Below, piece after piece: positions 44,288 to 53,848 of a stretch of DNA of 64,000 bases (position 1 is the stretch's first letter; every line of letters starts with the position of its first letter). Source of the DNA: Prostheceraeus crozeri (lineage: Eukaryota > Platyhelminthes > Polycladida > Euryleptidae); contig CAJQUW010004768.1 in the NCBI GenBank assembly GCA_907163375.1, positions 72,001 to 136,000 of the forward strand. The letters are read 5' to 3'. Below the pieces are notes generated by a model. It made no database searches, was not told the origin of the DNA, and saw nothing but the letters and a program-made list of their open reading frames with translations. Made by a program: the position numbers and the translations under genes.

Positions 44288-44334
44288 ATTTTTTAAACAA
44301 TAAAAAAATAATTGTTTTCTAATAAAAATAAAAA

Positions 44335-44520
44335 ATGGAAATGAGTCAAATGTGCCTAATTATGAAAACTAAGTCAGAGTTCTATGATAGTAAATATCAG
44401 TGTACGGATTGTTTAAAAGCAAAACTAATAGGTTTAGGTTGTCAAAAAATTATATTGAAGAAGAAATTTCCAAGACATGTAACACTTTGTTCTAATTTAA
44501 ACATGAATAATAATTTTTAG
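44335..44520 (+). CDS. Polinton B small Cys-containing ORF, unknown
   Basis: 61 residues with a CTDCLKAK..GLGCQ cluster and a Lys-rich end. Preceded by AATAAAAA before the ATG like other genes here. Not seen in A or C at this place. May be a small accessory gene or a chance frame. Confidence 0.25.
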   Translation: MEMSQMCLIMKTKSEFYDSKYQCTDCLKAKLIGLGCQKIILKKKFPRHVTLCSNLNMNNNF

Positions 44521-44737
44521 ATATGAATAATAATTTTTGATATGAATAATAACTTTTAGATATAAAATAGTTTTTATTATTTCTACTAAGTTAATATTTA
44601 TTTATTTACTGATACTAAGTTAATATTTATTTATCTAGTTATACTAAGTAAATATTTATTTAGTTATACTAGGATAATTTTTATTTATATTCAAATAATG
44701 AATTTATACCCCAAAGGGTCTTAAGTATTCCGCAAGA
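44521..44737. other. AT-rich spacer of B left of insertion C
   Basis: Contains short direct repeats (ATGAATAATAA; TTATACTA..TAAATATTTATTTA). Near 44709-44719 a CCC-AAA-GGG hairpin. No gene. Confidence 0.4.
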
Positions 44738-44743
44738 GAGGAG
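44738..44743. repeat. 6-bp target duplication GAGGAG, left copy (Polinton C)
   Basis: Directly precedes AGTAATGG of C; repeated at 62446-62451. Confidence 0.9.
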
Positions 44744-45248
44744 AGTAATGGGCAAAAGACCGTTCCAGGACACCATAAAATTCAAAAAAATAGTATCTTT
44801 AAAAACGACATTAATTCATGAATTTGAACCCCTTTTCAGGTTATTAAGACCTAAATACATGAATTTAGTCCATTCAAAAAGTACCATTTTTTCAAAAATT
44901 GCATTTTTAAAAACGACTAAATTCATGAATTTTGGTCAATTTCTCAGGTTATGAAGACCTAAATTCATGAATTTATGACGTTTTTAAAAATACCCAATTT
45001 TCAAATTTTTCAAAATGTCAAATTTGTGATTATGACATTTTGCTCCCAAAATCATGACCGTTCCAGGACACCGAAAATCATAAAAGTTAAGAATCTCAAA
45101 TTTGTGATTATGACATTTTTCATTGCTTAAATCATGACCGTTCCAGGACACCGAAAATCATAAAAGTTGAGAATTTTAAATTCATGAATTTTATCCATCT
45201 TTCAGGTTTTTAAAATATATCATGTGACTAAAAATATTTCTTTAAAAA
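44744..45248 (+). repeat. Polinton C left terminal inverted repeat
   Basis: Starts AGTAATGGGC. GACCGTTCCAGGACA at about 44758, 45057 and 45137, and at least five copies of the palindrome AAATTCATGAATTT or close variants. Pair of 61939-62445. Confidence 0.9.
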
Positions 45249-45385
45249 TGGAAGAAACAAAAGTGGAAGAAACCGCAAGAATATATCCTTCGTTATCGCA
45301 GTTAAAAATAAGTGAATTGAATAAAGAAAAACATAAAGATAGAGTACGTTATATGAAAAGAAATAATGTAATGAACAAGCGATGA
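45249..45385 (+). pseudogene. Orphan start of membrane-hairpin gene at protease end of C
   Basis: The TIR continues into the first ~40 codons (MEETKVEETARIYPSL...KEKHKDRVRYMK) of the gene at 61240-61938, then stops matching. So the inverted repeat includes a coding start. Confidence 0.65.
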
Positions 45386-45427
45386 AGGATGTTCACTAGT
45401 ACAAACTCATAACATTAACACTTTCAC

Positions 45428-45877
45428 TTAATGTTGTTGCGCTGCTTGCTGTTGCTCTGCTTGCTGTTGCGCTGCTTGCTGTTGCGCTGCTTGTTCTTCG
45501 TTAATTTGATTCATAACTTGTTCATAAGTTGGCGGCCCTGTTCTATCGACGTTGTTCGATGATATTGTTGCTTGTTCAATAATTTGTTCGTCCCGTTCTT
45601 GTGATAAGGTTCTATTTAAAGAAAATATTACTGTCTGCCGTTGTTCAATTAAGTTTAATATTTTCTTATCAATTGTATAATTGATGTGCGAATCTCCGAT
45701 AAATTCAAAAATTCTTCTCATATCCAAGTGTAAGAATATTTTACTTCGTGCTTGCAGATGTATGATTTCCCTTGTTAACTTCTGAATTCTTCTCCGCTTT
45801 GTCTCCAATCGAACAGATCTTTCAGTAGATCCAACCATTGTGACGATAAAATTTAAACTAAGATTGTAATGCGTCAC
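45428..45877 (-). CDS. Polinton C accessory protein with PPxY motif
   Basis: 149 residues (136 if translation starts at the second Met, 45838). Arg/Lys-rich helical first half, then GPPTYEQV and a C-terminal AAQQQ repeat encoded by 15-bp units at about 45431-45492. PPxY is the ligand for WW domains of Nedd4-type ubiquitin ligases and is used by adenovirus pVI and by many budding viruses; a similar use here is inference. It fills the accessory slot between TIR and protease. No relation to A's accessory ORF. Confidence 0.5.
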   Translation of the reverse strand: MTHYNLSLNFIVTMVGSTERSVRLETKRRRIQKLTREIIHLQARSKIFLHLDMRRIFEFIGDSHINYTIDKKILNLIEQRQTVIFSLNRTLSQERDEQIIEQATISSNNVDRTGPPTYEQVMNQINEEQAAQQQAAQQQAEQQQAAQQH

Positions 45878-46568
45878 GTTTTATGAATTGTGTGTGTGTT
45901 TAAATAGTAAGTGAAATTTATGAATGGTGATCTAAGCAAAGCGGCATTGTAGGTCAATGAAGTTTGCTTGAAAACATACGGGTATGACATGACGCGTATG
46001 TACTTGAATGACAATGAGGAAATTGCACCGCATTGTAAATCATTTCATCGGCCATAACGCGAGCCAGATCGGAAACCAAAACCAGAAAAGTTGCGGTTTT
46101 GGCTCGACAATTGGTCTCGACTATCGATACTGCGATATTGTATTGAATGATTGCTATAACAACAGAATATTCCCTCAAAGCAGAGAATGAATTAATAGAT
46201 TGCTTTTATGCTATTAACGCCATGTTATGAATGCACAACCCGTATGATCCCCTAAAAAATCATGCGGTTTGAGAAATGTGGTAACAGATGTTGCCATTGT
46301 CTTAATACAGATAAAACAAACAATATCCTCTTAATGAGAGTTCATAAAAATAAAATGTAACAATGTAACGTTTTAATTTAGATTAAATTAAATCATTTCA
46401 AAAATCGAATAAGTAGTAAGGAAAGTCATCATTAGAGAACAGTTTTAAATCAATACCACCCCTTCTGACTAAGTAGTAAGGAAAGTCATCATTAGAGAAC
46501 AGTTTGAAATCAATGCCCCGTCCCTTCTGTCTTCTAGGGATCCCTATAAGAAATTTTTTAATTATAAA
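45878..46568. other. Spacer of C between accessory and protease genes
   Basis: No convincing gene; two short overlapping ORFs on opposite strands look accidental. It contains a tandem 60-bp duplication (46411-46470 and 46471-46530) right before the protease gene. Confidence 0.4.
46411..46530 (+). repeat. Tandem 60-bp duplication upstream of protease, C
   Basis: Two adjacent units starting AAGTAGTAAGGAAAGTCATC at 46411 and 46471, with few differences, most in the last third. Confidence 0.85.
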
Positions 46569-47027
46569 ATGAGCAACATAAATGAGTTTTTTAAATGATA
46601 TGGAACGCAAACCACGACAAATTTCGACCTAAAGAAAATCGCAAATGAATTAGGAATAAAGAATTTTCATGTTCTAATGAGAGACGAATTACAATTGATC
46701 AAAAATAAGCCAATTGTGAATTTCATCACGAATCTTCACACTTCAGACCAAAAAGGCGTACATTGGTCTGCAGGTATCTTTAATAAAAATCGAGATAATT
46801 ACTATTTCGACCGCCCAGATGCTGATAACTATTGGTTCGACTCTTATGGACTTCCACCTACAAACGAAGTCAAAAAATTACTTGGCAATGGAATTTATAA
46901 TACATTTCAAATTCAAAAACCGGGAACTACTTATTGTGGTCAATTATGTCTTTATGTTTTATTTAAATTACAAAAAGGGGTGCCATTTCTAGATCTTATG
47001 TTAGAATTGAATAAGGGAATTGAATAA
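46569..47027 (+). pseudogene. Polinton C adenain-type protease
   Basis: Catalytic blocks GVHWSAG, YWFDSYG and TYCGQL are present, and the protein ends FLDLMLELNKGIE. It converges on the integrase gene at 47080. Slightly broken at the N-terminal side. Confidence 0.75.
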
Positions 47028-47079
47028 GGGAATTCAATTCCCGAAGCGTTAGTTCCAATAATAATAATAATAATGATAA

Positions 47080-48387
47080 TTAAAAATCAGTTCGTTGTAA
47101 TTCATTTTGATAAAAACGGCCTCTGATATCTTCATTATCTAAGTCTTTGATTTCATAAGTAATCGGATAAGTTTTGTTTATTTTACAAACTTCAAATATT
47201 TCTTAAGTCCAGTAACCGACGAAGCCTTTTTCAAATTTATTCTTATACTTAAATATTCTAACTCTATCTCCAATTTTAAATTTCGGCTTAAGTTTCTGCA
47301 AATTCGGATTACTCTCATTCAAATTATTATTTTCGTTCGAATAATTATTCTCGAATATTTTCTTTCGGATTAAATCAGGGTCGTCAGAAGCATTCTTAGG
47401 GGTTTCTTCAATACCAGAATGAACTTTATTATTGTACTCTTCTACATTTCCTGGTAATATCTTCAACCATTTCTGATTTCTTTGCTCAGTAAATTTCTTG
47501 AATAATTTATTTTTTGACGTCCGATTGAATCTTTCTATCACTACGGCCTTCCCTGCATTTTCAGTTGAATAAACAGTTTCAAATAGTGGCTGAGCGTTTC
47601 GGTTATAAAATTCCGACCCTTTATCAACAAACAATTTTTTTGGCTTTCTATTACTTTCTTTAAAGATTTCTTCAAACGCATATTTAACTGATAGACCACT
47701 TTTATTTTTTAAAGGCTTTACCCAAGCGTATCGTGTATATAAATCTATAACGGTCAATGCGTATTTATAATCTTTTTCATTCGGCATATGAATAAGATCA
47801 GCACTCCAAATATCATCTTTATTAAATACTTTTACTTTCAATAAATATTTAGGACTTCTGTATTCCCTATGAATTTCAGACCCGTAGGTTCGAGCGTTGC
47901 TCTCAGACGGCTTTGCTGTCGTTTCATTTAAACCCTGACCGAATAATATTTTAGCTTGTAAAGCTTTCTTAACAAACATTCTTTCAATTTTTTCTCTAAA
48001 TGTAGGATTTTGAATACTATCTAATTCTTGAATCATCTTCTTATCAGCTGCATGTCGAGAACCTAGATCATGATTTCGATAAGCTAAATCATGCCTGTAA
48101 GCTGCGGCATCTACTCTATTTATTGGTTCTTCACCTGGTTTCGGATTATTATTCTCATCTAGTCTTATATCTAATTGAGTTCCTGGACCAGTATATGAAT
48201 GACCGGGAAGATGTTTTTCTTTCGAATATTTACTCCAAATAAATCAAGGAAAGTTTTCTAAAGTTTTTTGTATGTCACCTCCAATATGCTGACAGTTTGA
48301 GTTTTTATTTTTGTTTAATAGATAATTCAATAAATCAAAATTAGCAATTTTTAATTTAATTAAATTTTCGGAACTTGTAGAATTCAT
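47080..48387 (-). pseudogene. Polinton C PLA2-like/integrase fusion
   Basis: The integrase core (DIWSADLIHMP, VDKGSEFYNRN, ENAGKAVVIERFNRTS) and the tail IGDRVRIFKYKNKFEKGFVGYW are well preserved; the PLA2-like part upstream is recognisable. Contains the mini double hairpin at 47892-47920. Broken, few lesions. Confidence 0.7.
47892..47920. repeat. Mini double hairpin in integrase gene, C
   Basis: GAGC-GTT-GCTC (47892-47902) and GACGGC-TTT-GCTGTC (47906-47920). Same site as the one in A (36230), absent in B. Confidence 0.8.
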
Positions 48388-48433
48388 TTTAAAAGATAAA
48401 ATAAATGTTTTACCGGATAAAACTTTGTTCAGA

Positions 48434-48460
48434 GGCTTTAGCCGATCGGACCAAAGGTCC
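48434..48460. repeat. Mini double hairpin after X-like gene, C
   Basis: GGC-TTTA-GCC (48434-48443) and GGACC-AAA-GGTCC (48448-48460), separated by GATC. It lies between the integrase and X-like genes; A lacks it. Confidence 0.85.
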
Positions 48461-48468
48461 TGAGGTTA

Positions 48469-48951
48469 TTATCTAATCATACTAGGACTTAGATATATTC
48501 CAGAACCATCTTTAGTTTCTTTAATTTCAATTAAATCATCAACATTGTGGAGAATATTTTTAAGAACTCGTTTTCCTTCATCAACTAATTTTAATTTACT
48601 AATAAAATTATCTACTACTCCTTCATCCCTAGCAACTTTCTCTAACTCTCTATTATGACGTTTTTGTTCTTCTAATGCTGCCTTCTCTGATTTATTTTTA
48701 TTTACTGCTTGGACAATACCAGCTGTCCCACCTGCAACACTTCCTGCAGCTGCTATGCCACCTATTATTAGTGGAGTTAATGGGAGAATCCCGCCATTCA
48801 TTTCTTCTTGTAATTGAATATTCTCTATCATTGGTTTACTTATGTAATACTTTTTTTTGTTAATCGTAATAGTTTTAGGGGTATTTTTGTCAACAATATT
48901 ACGTAATTTTAATTCAACAGTTTAATTATTATTACTTTTCGCTTGCGACAT
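48469..48951 (-). pseudogene. Polinton C X/pVI-like protein
   Basis: Same protein as at 35231; NGGILPLTPLIIGG and GTAGIVQAVNK segments present. Slightly broken near the start. Confidence 0.5.
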
Positions 48952-48959
48952 TTTTAATA

Positions 48960-49170
48960 AAAAAATTTTAAGTTAGGAATTTTAAATCTATTCTAGTTAC
49001 GAAAAATTTTAATCTATTCCAGTTATGAAAAATTCTTAAGTTATCAAAAATTTTAATCTATTCTAGTTATGAAAAAATTTTAAATTTAGAATTTTTAATC
49101 TATTCTACTTACAAAAAATTTTATTACTAATTACTAAAAAAATTTTAATCTATTCTAGTTATGAAAAAAA
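48960..49170. other. AT-rich direct repeats between X-like and capsid genes, C
   Basis: Five or so imperfect copies of TTTTAATCTATTCTAGTTATG. The same unit occurs fewer times in A (about 35155-35215). Confidence 0.6.
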
Positions 49171-49182
49171 AATTAATTAATC

Positions 49183-49265
49183 GACGAAGTCTTGGGCTTT
49201 AGCCTATCGGACCAAAGGTCCTCAGGTTACTAACCGATCAGAGCGAAGCTCCTCTGGCTTTAGCC
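49183..49265. repeat. Six-member mini-hairpin array, C
   Basis: GAC-GAA-GTC (49183-49191), GGC-TTTA-GCC (49195-49204), GGACC-AAA-GGTCC (49209-49221), GGTT-ACT-AACC (49225-49235), GAGC-GAA-GCTC (49241-49251), GGC-TTTA-GCC (49256-49265). Spacers are mostly 3-5 nt. Confidence 0.9.
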
Positions 49266-49313
49266 TATCCTAGCCATCTTTCCATTAAGAATTTCAATAG
49301 AATATTTTACATC

Positions 49314-50577
49314 TTATAGCAATAAACCATAAGCCATCAATGAAGTTGTGGAATCTTTCTTTTCAATATTAATTGTTACATCACAACCAGTCTTGATAAT
49401 ATCTTCAGATTGTGCACTTAAATCGAAACAGAAAACAGGATATAAATGTCTCCAATCTCCAGGAGTTAATTGTGGTTCAACTCCAAATTCTATACAAAGA
49501 TTTCGAGAGGAATCATATCCTTCCATAAATTGATTATTGGTATCATCGAATCTTAATGGATCAATTGGATATCGGGTTTGATTTAATGAAACTTGTAAAC
49601 TTCGAATTGTATTAATATGAAAAAGATTGTTGTTCTTATCAAAACTTGGAGAATTATTTCTTTGAAAAGTTAGCAATAAATATCTTGGAGTATTCGCAGT
49701 TCTAGTAAAATGCCAGTTAAATCTTTGTTCGGAAAAAGTTACTGAACTAGCAGTAGGCTTTAGAAAATTTACTGGAATTGGTTTGTTAGTATTTAATCTT
49801 TTTGCAATAGCTGTTTCAATCTCTAAACTATGAGTAATATGTTTTATCCACCATTCAAGTCTATCAATTTTTAAATATGCTTTTTTTCCAGTCTTACCAA
49901 AAAAGATTAATTCATTATTTGCTGTACGATGAATTATTAATTTAAATTTTAATTGATATGATATTTTATCATAATCTAAATAACCGAATAATGGAGACAA
50001 TGACCAATTTACTGTCTGTTTACTTTTCTTGTTAAATTCACGTCTTTCTTTATATGCACTATTGTTTTGCAATATTTTCTACATCTTTCGCAATTCCTGC
50101 TGCATCTGTTCCAGCGTGAGTTAAATCATCAACAATTATACCATCATTAGTATCAGGAAACCAACCTTCGATTTCATACTTTTTATTATTTTCACCGATT
50201 GTTACAAATCTAAGCATTGTATCAATTACACCTGGAGAATCACTTATTGTTTCTATATTTTGAGTTGCAACATCTAAACGAATTTGTGTAAATAATCTTG
50301 GAAAAAAATTATTCTCTAGTGCAATATTATCGGTTTCTGGTAATGGTGTTGTAAAATTGGCATCACTATACAAAGAATATTCACAGTGTAAAAATGAATC
50401 AGGTAGATATATATAACTCTGCTGATTATCAACTTCAAAAATTAAATCACCTCCAGTATTTACTCTACTGGAGGATCCGGGATTCATAGCAATTCTTATA
50501 TAGTCATTCTTTTTTTGATTGCAACTGACGAACGGAGGATCATCTAATCTAAATTTATATTCGATAAGCGAAGACAT
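49314..50577 (-). pseudogene. Polinton C major capsid protein
   Basis: The best preserved of the three capsid genes: long open stretches cover almost the whole double-jelly-roll protein, from DDPPFVSCNQKKND to TSLMAYGLLL. About one lesion. Confidence 0.8.
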
Positions 50578-50727
50578 TTTTATAAAAATAATTTGACTTT
50601 TTGTTTTTCTCACGCACAGAAAAAATTCTGCTAAAATAATTTTACTAAAATAATTTTACTAAAAAAATTTTGATAAGAAAATTTTCTGAAAAATTTTACT
50701 AAAAAAATTTTACTAAAAAACATAATT

Positions 50728-51279
50728 TTAGAATTTTGCTAGACCAGCTCCGCTACGGCTTTGCTGGTTAAACCGAAGGTTGCTGCTCACGCCATTTCCT
50801 CTTATTTCTTCAATTGAACGTTTTATGGCTACGCCTGATTTCTTCTTATGTTTACTATCAGACTGAGCCCCCCCAACAGCTATGTTAGCAATTTTATTTT
50901 TTGTTTCCTCTGAAAGTTTTTTTAAATTGTTTAGTTCTTCGGAATCATTCCTAAGTTTACGAATAGCTTCTAGTTGTTTTAATTCGTTTTGAGACTTGAC
51001 AGCATTTGATATTGCACTAGCTGTACTACCTATAGCAGCTGCTCCTTTTGCAGCAGATGTAATCAAATCTTTATTATTTTTAATTAAGTTAACGATACTT
51101 CCAATACCAGAGAAGATGCCAGCTCCTTCCGTGTGAACGGCACCTGCGGTGCCTAGGAACTTTTGTGTTCCGACTGTTTCTCTATTATCATAATGATAAA
51201 CAGGATTCATACGTGATTCATGAGCAATTCTTTGATTTGAAGCAAAATGTTTAAGATTGTGTTTATAAATTATAGGCAT
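50728..51279 (-). CDS. Polinton C small core protein
   Basis: 183 residues, open, longer than in A or B because of a 36-nt insert near residue 35 (GTQKFLGTAGAVHT) and hairpin-rich codons at the end (SNLRFNQQSRSGAGLAKF). Gly/Ala-rich centre GAGIFSGIGS...IGSTASAI. A virion core role is inferred from position and composition only. Confidence 0.5.
   Translation of the reverse strand: MPIIYKHNLKHFASNQRIAHESRMNPVYHYDNRETVGTQKFLGTAGAVHTEGAGIFSGIGSIVNLIKNNKDLITSAAKGAAAIGSTASAISNAVKSQNELKQLEAIRKLRNDSEELNNLKKLSEETKNKIANIAVGGAQSDSKHKKKSGVAIKRSIEEIRGNGVSSNLRFNQQSRSGAGLAKF
50744..50781. repeat. Mini hairpins at end of core-protein gene, C
   Basis: Outer pair CCAGC/GCTGG (50744-50767) enclosing smaller arms, and AACC-GAA-GGTT (50771-50781). 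Confidence 0.75.
51139..51171. repeat. Mini double hairpin inside core-protein gene, C
   Basis: GGCACC-TGC-GGTGCC (51139-51153) and GGAAC-TTTTGT-GTTCC (51156-51171). Part of a 36-nt insert absent from A (near 33199) and B (near 43265). Confidence 0.85.
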
Positions 51280-51323
51280 TTTTTAGGATTAAAATTGACT
51301 TTTGGGAAAAAATATTTACGATT

Positions 51324-51470
51324 GGTTAGTAACCTGAGGACCTTTGGTCCGTTTAATATTTGCGCTAAGATTTACGTTTAGGATTGGTTAGTAACCTGAG
51401 GACCTTTGGTCCGATAGGCCAAAGCATCGAGGAGCTTCGCTCCGATAGGTTAGAAACCCAAGACTTCGTC
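51324..51470. repeat. Seven-member mini-hairpin array between fibre-like and core genes, C
   Basis: GGTT-AGT-AACC and GGACC-TTT-GGTCC occur as a pair twice (51324-51350 and 51386-51412), then GGAGC-TTC-GCTCC (51431-51443), GGTT-AGA-AACC (51448-51458) and GAC-TTC-GTC (51462-51470). A and B have a plain 40-bp spacer here (33053-33093 and 43371-43411). Confidence 0.9.
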
Positions 51471-51472
51471 GA

Positions 51473-52340
51473 TCAAGATTTACGTTTGTGAATGGACAAC
51501 AACTTCGAGATAACTTTATTAATTGACTGTTGCACTTTATCTATTGCGTCAAGCAGCGTGTGATGTACTTTAATTTCTTTTCTATTAACTTGCATTTTCT
51601 GCTGATTAATCTTCAATGCCGTTTTAAGTGCATTCAATTTAACTTTAAGAACATCTAATTGTCTTTTAACAGCATCTAACTCTTCTTTATTTTCTTTAAA
51701 GTTTTCTTGTAAATTTTTCTTTAATTCATTTTCTAAATTGATTTTAAGAGTTTTCATTTTATCAACTTTTTGATTAAGTGAGTTTACTTCATTTATTATT
51801 CTATTCATCTTTTTCATTTGTTGGGTAATTTTAGAACTCAATTCATCAACACTTTTTTGGAATGTAGTTTGTAACTGCTTTAAATTTTTTTTAATTCTTT
51901 CAGGTAGTTTTTCTATTTCATCTTCTAATTGTTCTTTTAACATTTTTATTTGATGTTTATTTTTAATGACTGCAGATTTTAAATTTATAGAAAGTAATAT
52001 TAAAATTTTCGATTGTTCTGAAATCTTTTTAAAAAGTTTTGTTATATCTGCTATCAAGTTTTAATAAATTTTCGTTTAATGATTTGTCATTAAGTTTAAG
52101 CAACTTTAATTCATTCATCAGTGGAACCAAAACATCGTTTATATATTTTTCTTTTAAGTCATTGATTTGTGTATCAACATATTGTTTATTAGTTAACTCT
52201 GTATTTTGTTGCGGAAGAATAGAAAGATGCAATGGACCAGATAAAACATCTCCAGTTTTCATGATATAATTTTCTATCTCTATTTCTGATTCACGATTAT
52301 TCGGGATATATGCACCTCCACCAACATTTGGTATCATCAT
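51473..52340 (-). pseudogene. Polinton C fibre-like coiled-coil protein
   Basis: MKTGDVLSGPLHLS...NKQYVD start and long heptad region as in A. Broken once or twice near the junction of head and coil. Confidence 0.6.
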
Positions 52341-52443
52341 TTTTAAAACAATAAAAAAGTAATTTTTTTATATAATGAGAAAAAAAATAAAATTTTTTCT
52401 AATAAAAATAAAAAAATAAAATTTTTTCTAATAAAAATAAAAA
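52341..52443. other. Divergent promoter interval, fibre-like/clamp-like genes, C
   Basis: About 100 bp of A/T-only-looking sequence with two copies of an AAAATTTTTTCTAATAAAAAT unit (17-20 bp). It separates the left-going capsid cluster from the right-going replication genes. Confidence 0.45.
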
Positions 52444-53808
52444 ATGGATAAAGCAAATTTAAAAAAATTATATTCGTCCGCATCATCCTGTTCTTCTTAT
52501 TCGACGAGATCAACGGGATTTGGAAATAAATGTTTTGATAATAATAATAATAATAATAATACTATTACAAATCCATGTATAGATGTTAATATTTTATTTC
52601 AATTACAAGCCGAAATATTTAGAGAACAAACAAAAGGTTTACCTTCTATAGAAACTAACTATTGTTTATTTCCAGGAGACCCGTTTATAAAATTTATGGA
52701 GATTGTAAGTAAATATAATGATGTAGCTTATGTGGAATTAAATAAAGAAAATATGGTTATAATAGGTCATAATAATGTTTATGGTTTTATTAGAGCAGTA
52801 TTACCAATTAGTAATACTGATTGGATAGAAACTAAAATTATTAATTATATCAATATTAAAGAATTAGTTAAAAAATTAAAATCTTTTTCGAAAGAAAAAA
52901 TTAGATTATTTGTTGACGATCAAAATCAATATAACATTCACATAGAGAGTAAAAAACATAATGAAGAATTATTATGCCAAGTTTATTATAGAGATACAAT
53001 TTATAAACAAGAAACATTAGAAATGCCGCAAAGATATGATGATGATACATATATAGGATTGTATTCCAATTTAAATATTAATTTATTAAAATCTTACATA
53101 AATGGCTTAGCTCAACAAGAAAAAATTTATATGTGGACAACACTTTATACTATTAACAATGTCCATAATCATAATCATAATAAACGAACCGAAGGTTCTA
53201 GGGCTTTGCCCGATCTTAAAGAATCTTATGATAATAATGATGATAATAATATAGATGATGATAATATAGATGATGATTCTGAAACATCTGAAAATGGTGT
53301 AAATGGTAAAAAAGATTATAAAAATATTAGTAATTATAAAACTTTAAGTGAAGAAAAATTTATATCTCATACTGATGTACATGATATTAATACTACATAT
53401 AATCAAAATTTATCTAAATTTCATTTTCTTACAATTGAAAATGATAATGATGGAATAGTTGAAGATACTGTTCGACAACTATGTGTCGGGTCTAAGAAAT
53501 TTAAATTAGAATTTACATCTAATCAATTTAAAATTCTATCATCTTTAATAAAAACTAAAAGTGATTCAGATGATGGTGGTGTTATTAAGTTTTCCAAAAG
53601 AGAACAAAGACCAATATTTTTCTCTATTATATTATTATCAGATAAAAGATGTAATTTAGAGTTAGATATTCCAATAAGAGAATGGCATCCAATCCCAAAA
53701 AGTGTATTTTATGATGATGATGAAGAATCAATTGATGATGAAAAATCAATAGTTAGTGAAAATAAATTTAAATCATCTTTTGATAAAACGTTATATGATA
53801 AAACTTAA
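52444..53808 (+). CDS. Polinton C clamp-like protein (hypothetical), 454 residues
   Basis: Open throughout. Ser/Asn-rich N-terminus; residues about 75-115 read FIKFMEIVSKYNDVAYVELNKENMVIIGHNNVYGF, here by ends FIKFMEIVSKYN and VIIGHNNVYGF; a KELVKKLKSFSKEKIRLFVD stretch; an acidic low-complexity linker (about 240-290); then KFKLEFTSNQFKILSSLIK and GGVIKFSKREQRPIFFSIIL, and an acidic tail. The alternation of a helix with short strands and the FSK..RPIFFSI ending recall the PCNA/Rad9 sliding-clamp fold, and the gene lies just upstream of the polymerase. This is a weak, fold-level guess. It could equally be an unrelated structural protein. Confidence 0.4.
   Translation: MDKANLKKLYSSASSCSSYSTRSTGFGNKCFDNNNNNNNTITNPCIDVNILFQLQAEIFREQTKGLPSIETNYCLFPGDPFIKFMEIVSKYNDVAYVELNKENMVIIGHNNVYGFIRAVLPISNTDWIETKIINYINIKELVKKLKSFSKEKIRLFVDDQNQYNIHIESKKHNEELLCQVYYRDTIYKQETLEMPQRYDDDTYIGLYSNLNINLLKSYINGLAQQEKIYMWTTLYTINNVHNHNHNKRTEGSRALPDLKESYDNNDDNNIDDDNIDDDSETSENGVNGKKDYKNISNYKTLSEEKFISHTDVHDINTTYNQNLSKFHFLTIENDNDGIVEDTVRQLCVGSKKFKLEFTSNQFKILSSLIKTKSDSDDGGVIKFSKREQRPIFFSIILLSDKRCNLELDIPIREWHPIPKSVFYDDDEESIDDEKSIVSENKFKSSFDKTLYDKT
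53186..53211. repeat. Mini double hairpin in linker of clamp-like gene, C
   Basis: GAACC-GAA-GGTTC (53186-53198) and GGGC-TTT-GCCC (53201-53211). Coding strand reads RTEGSRALPD. The corresponding linker of A has no such codons. Confidence 0.85.
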
Positions 53809-53848
53809 TATGATAAAACTTAATGTGATAAAACTCAATGTGATAAAG
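53779..53848 (+). repeat. 15-bp tandem repeat at end of clamp-like gene
   Basis: Four to five units of TATGATAAAACTTAA span the stop codon and the spacer before the polymerase gene. A shorter version lies in A at about 30745-30790. Confidence 0.7.

Noticed and set aside
45954-46190. Two overlapping opposite ORFs in the spacer of C
   Set aside because: Short, overlapping on opposite strands, no homologue in A or B.
33460-51171. Mini hairpins as simple transcription terminators
   Set aside because: Many lie in the middle of coding regions and differ in presence between copies, so termination cannot be their general role.
49183-51470. CRISPR array
   Set aside because: Hairpins vary in sequence and have 2-5 nt spacers; no constant repeat with unique 30-nt spacers, and the context is a eukaryotic transposon.
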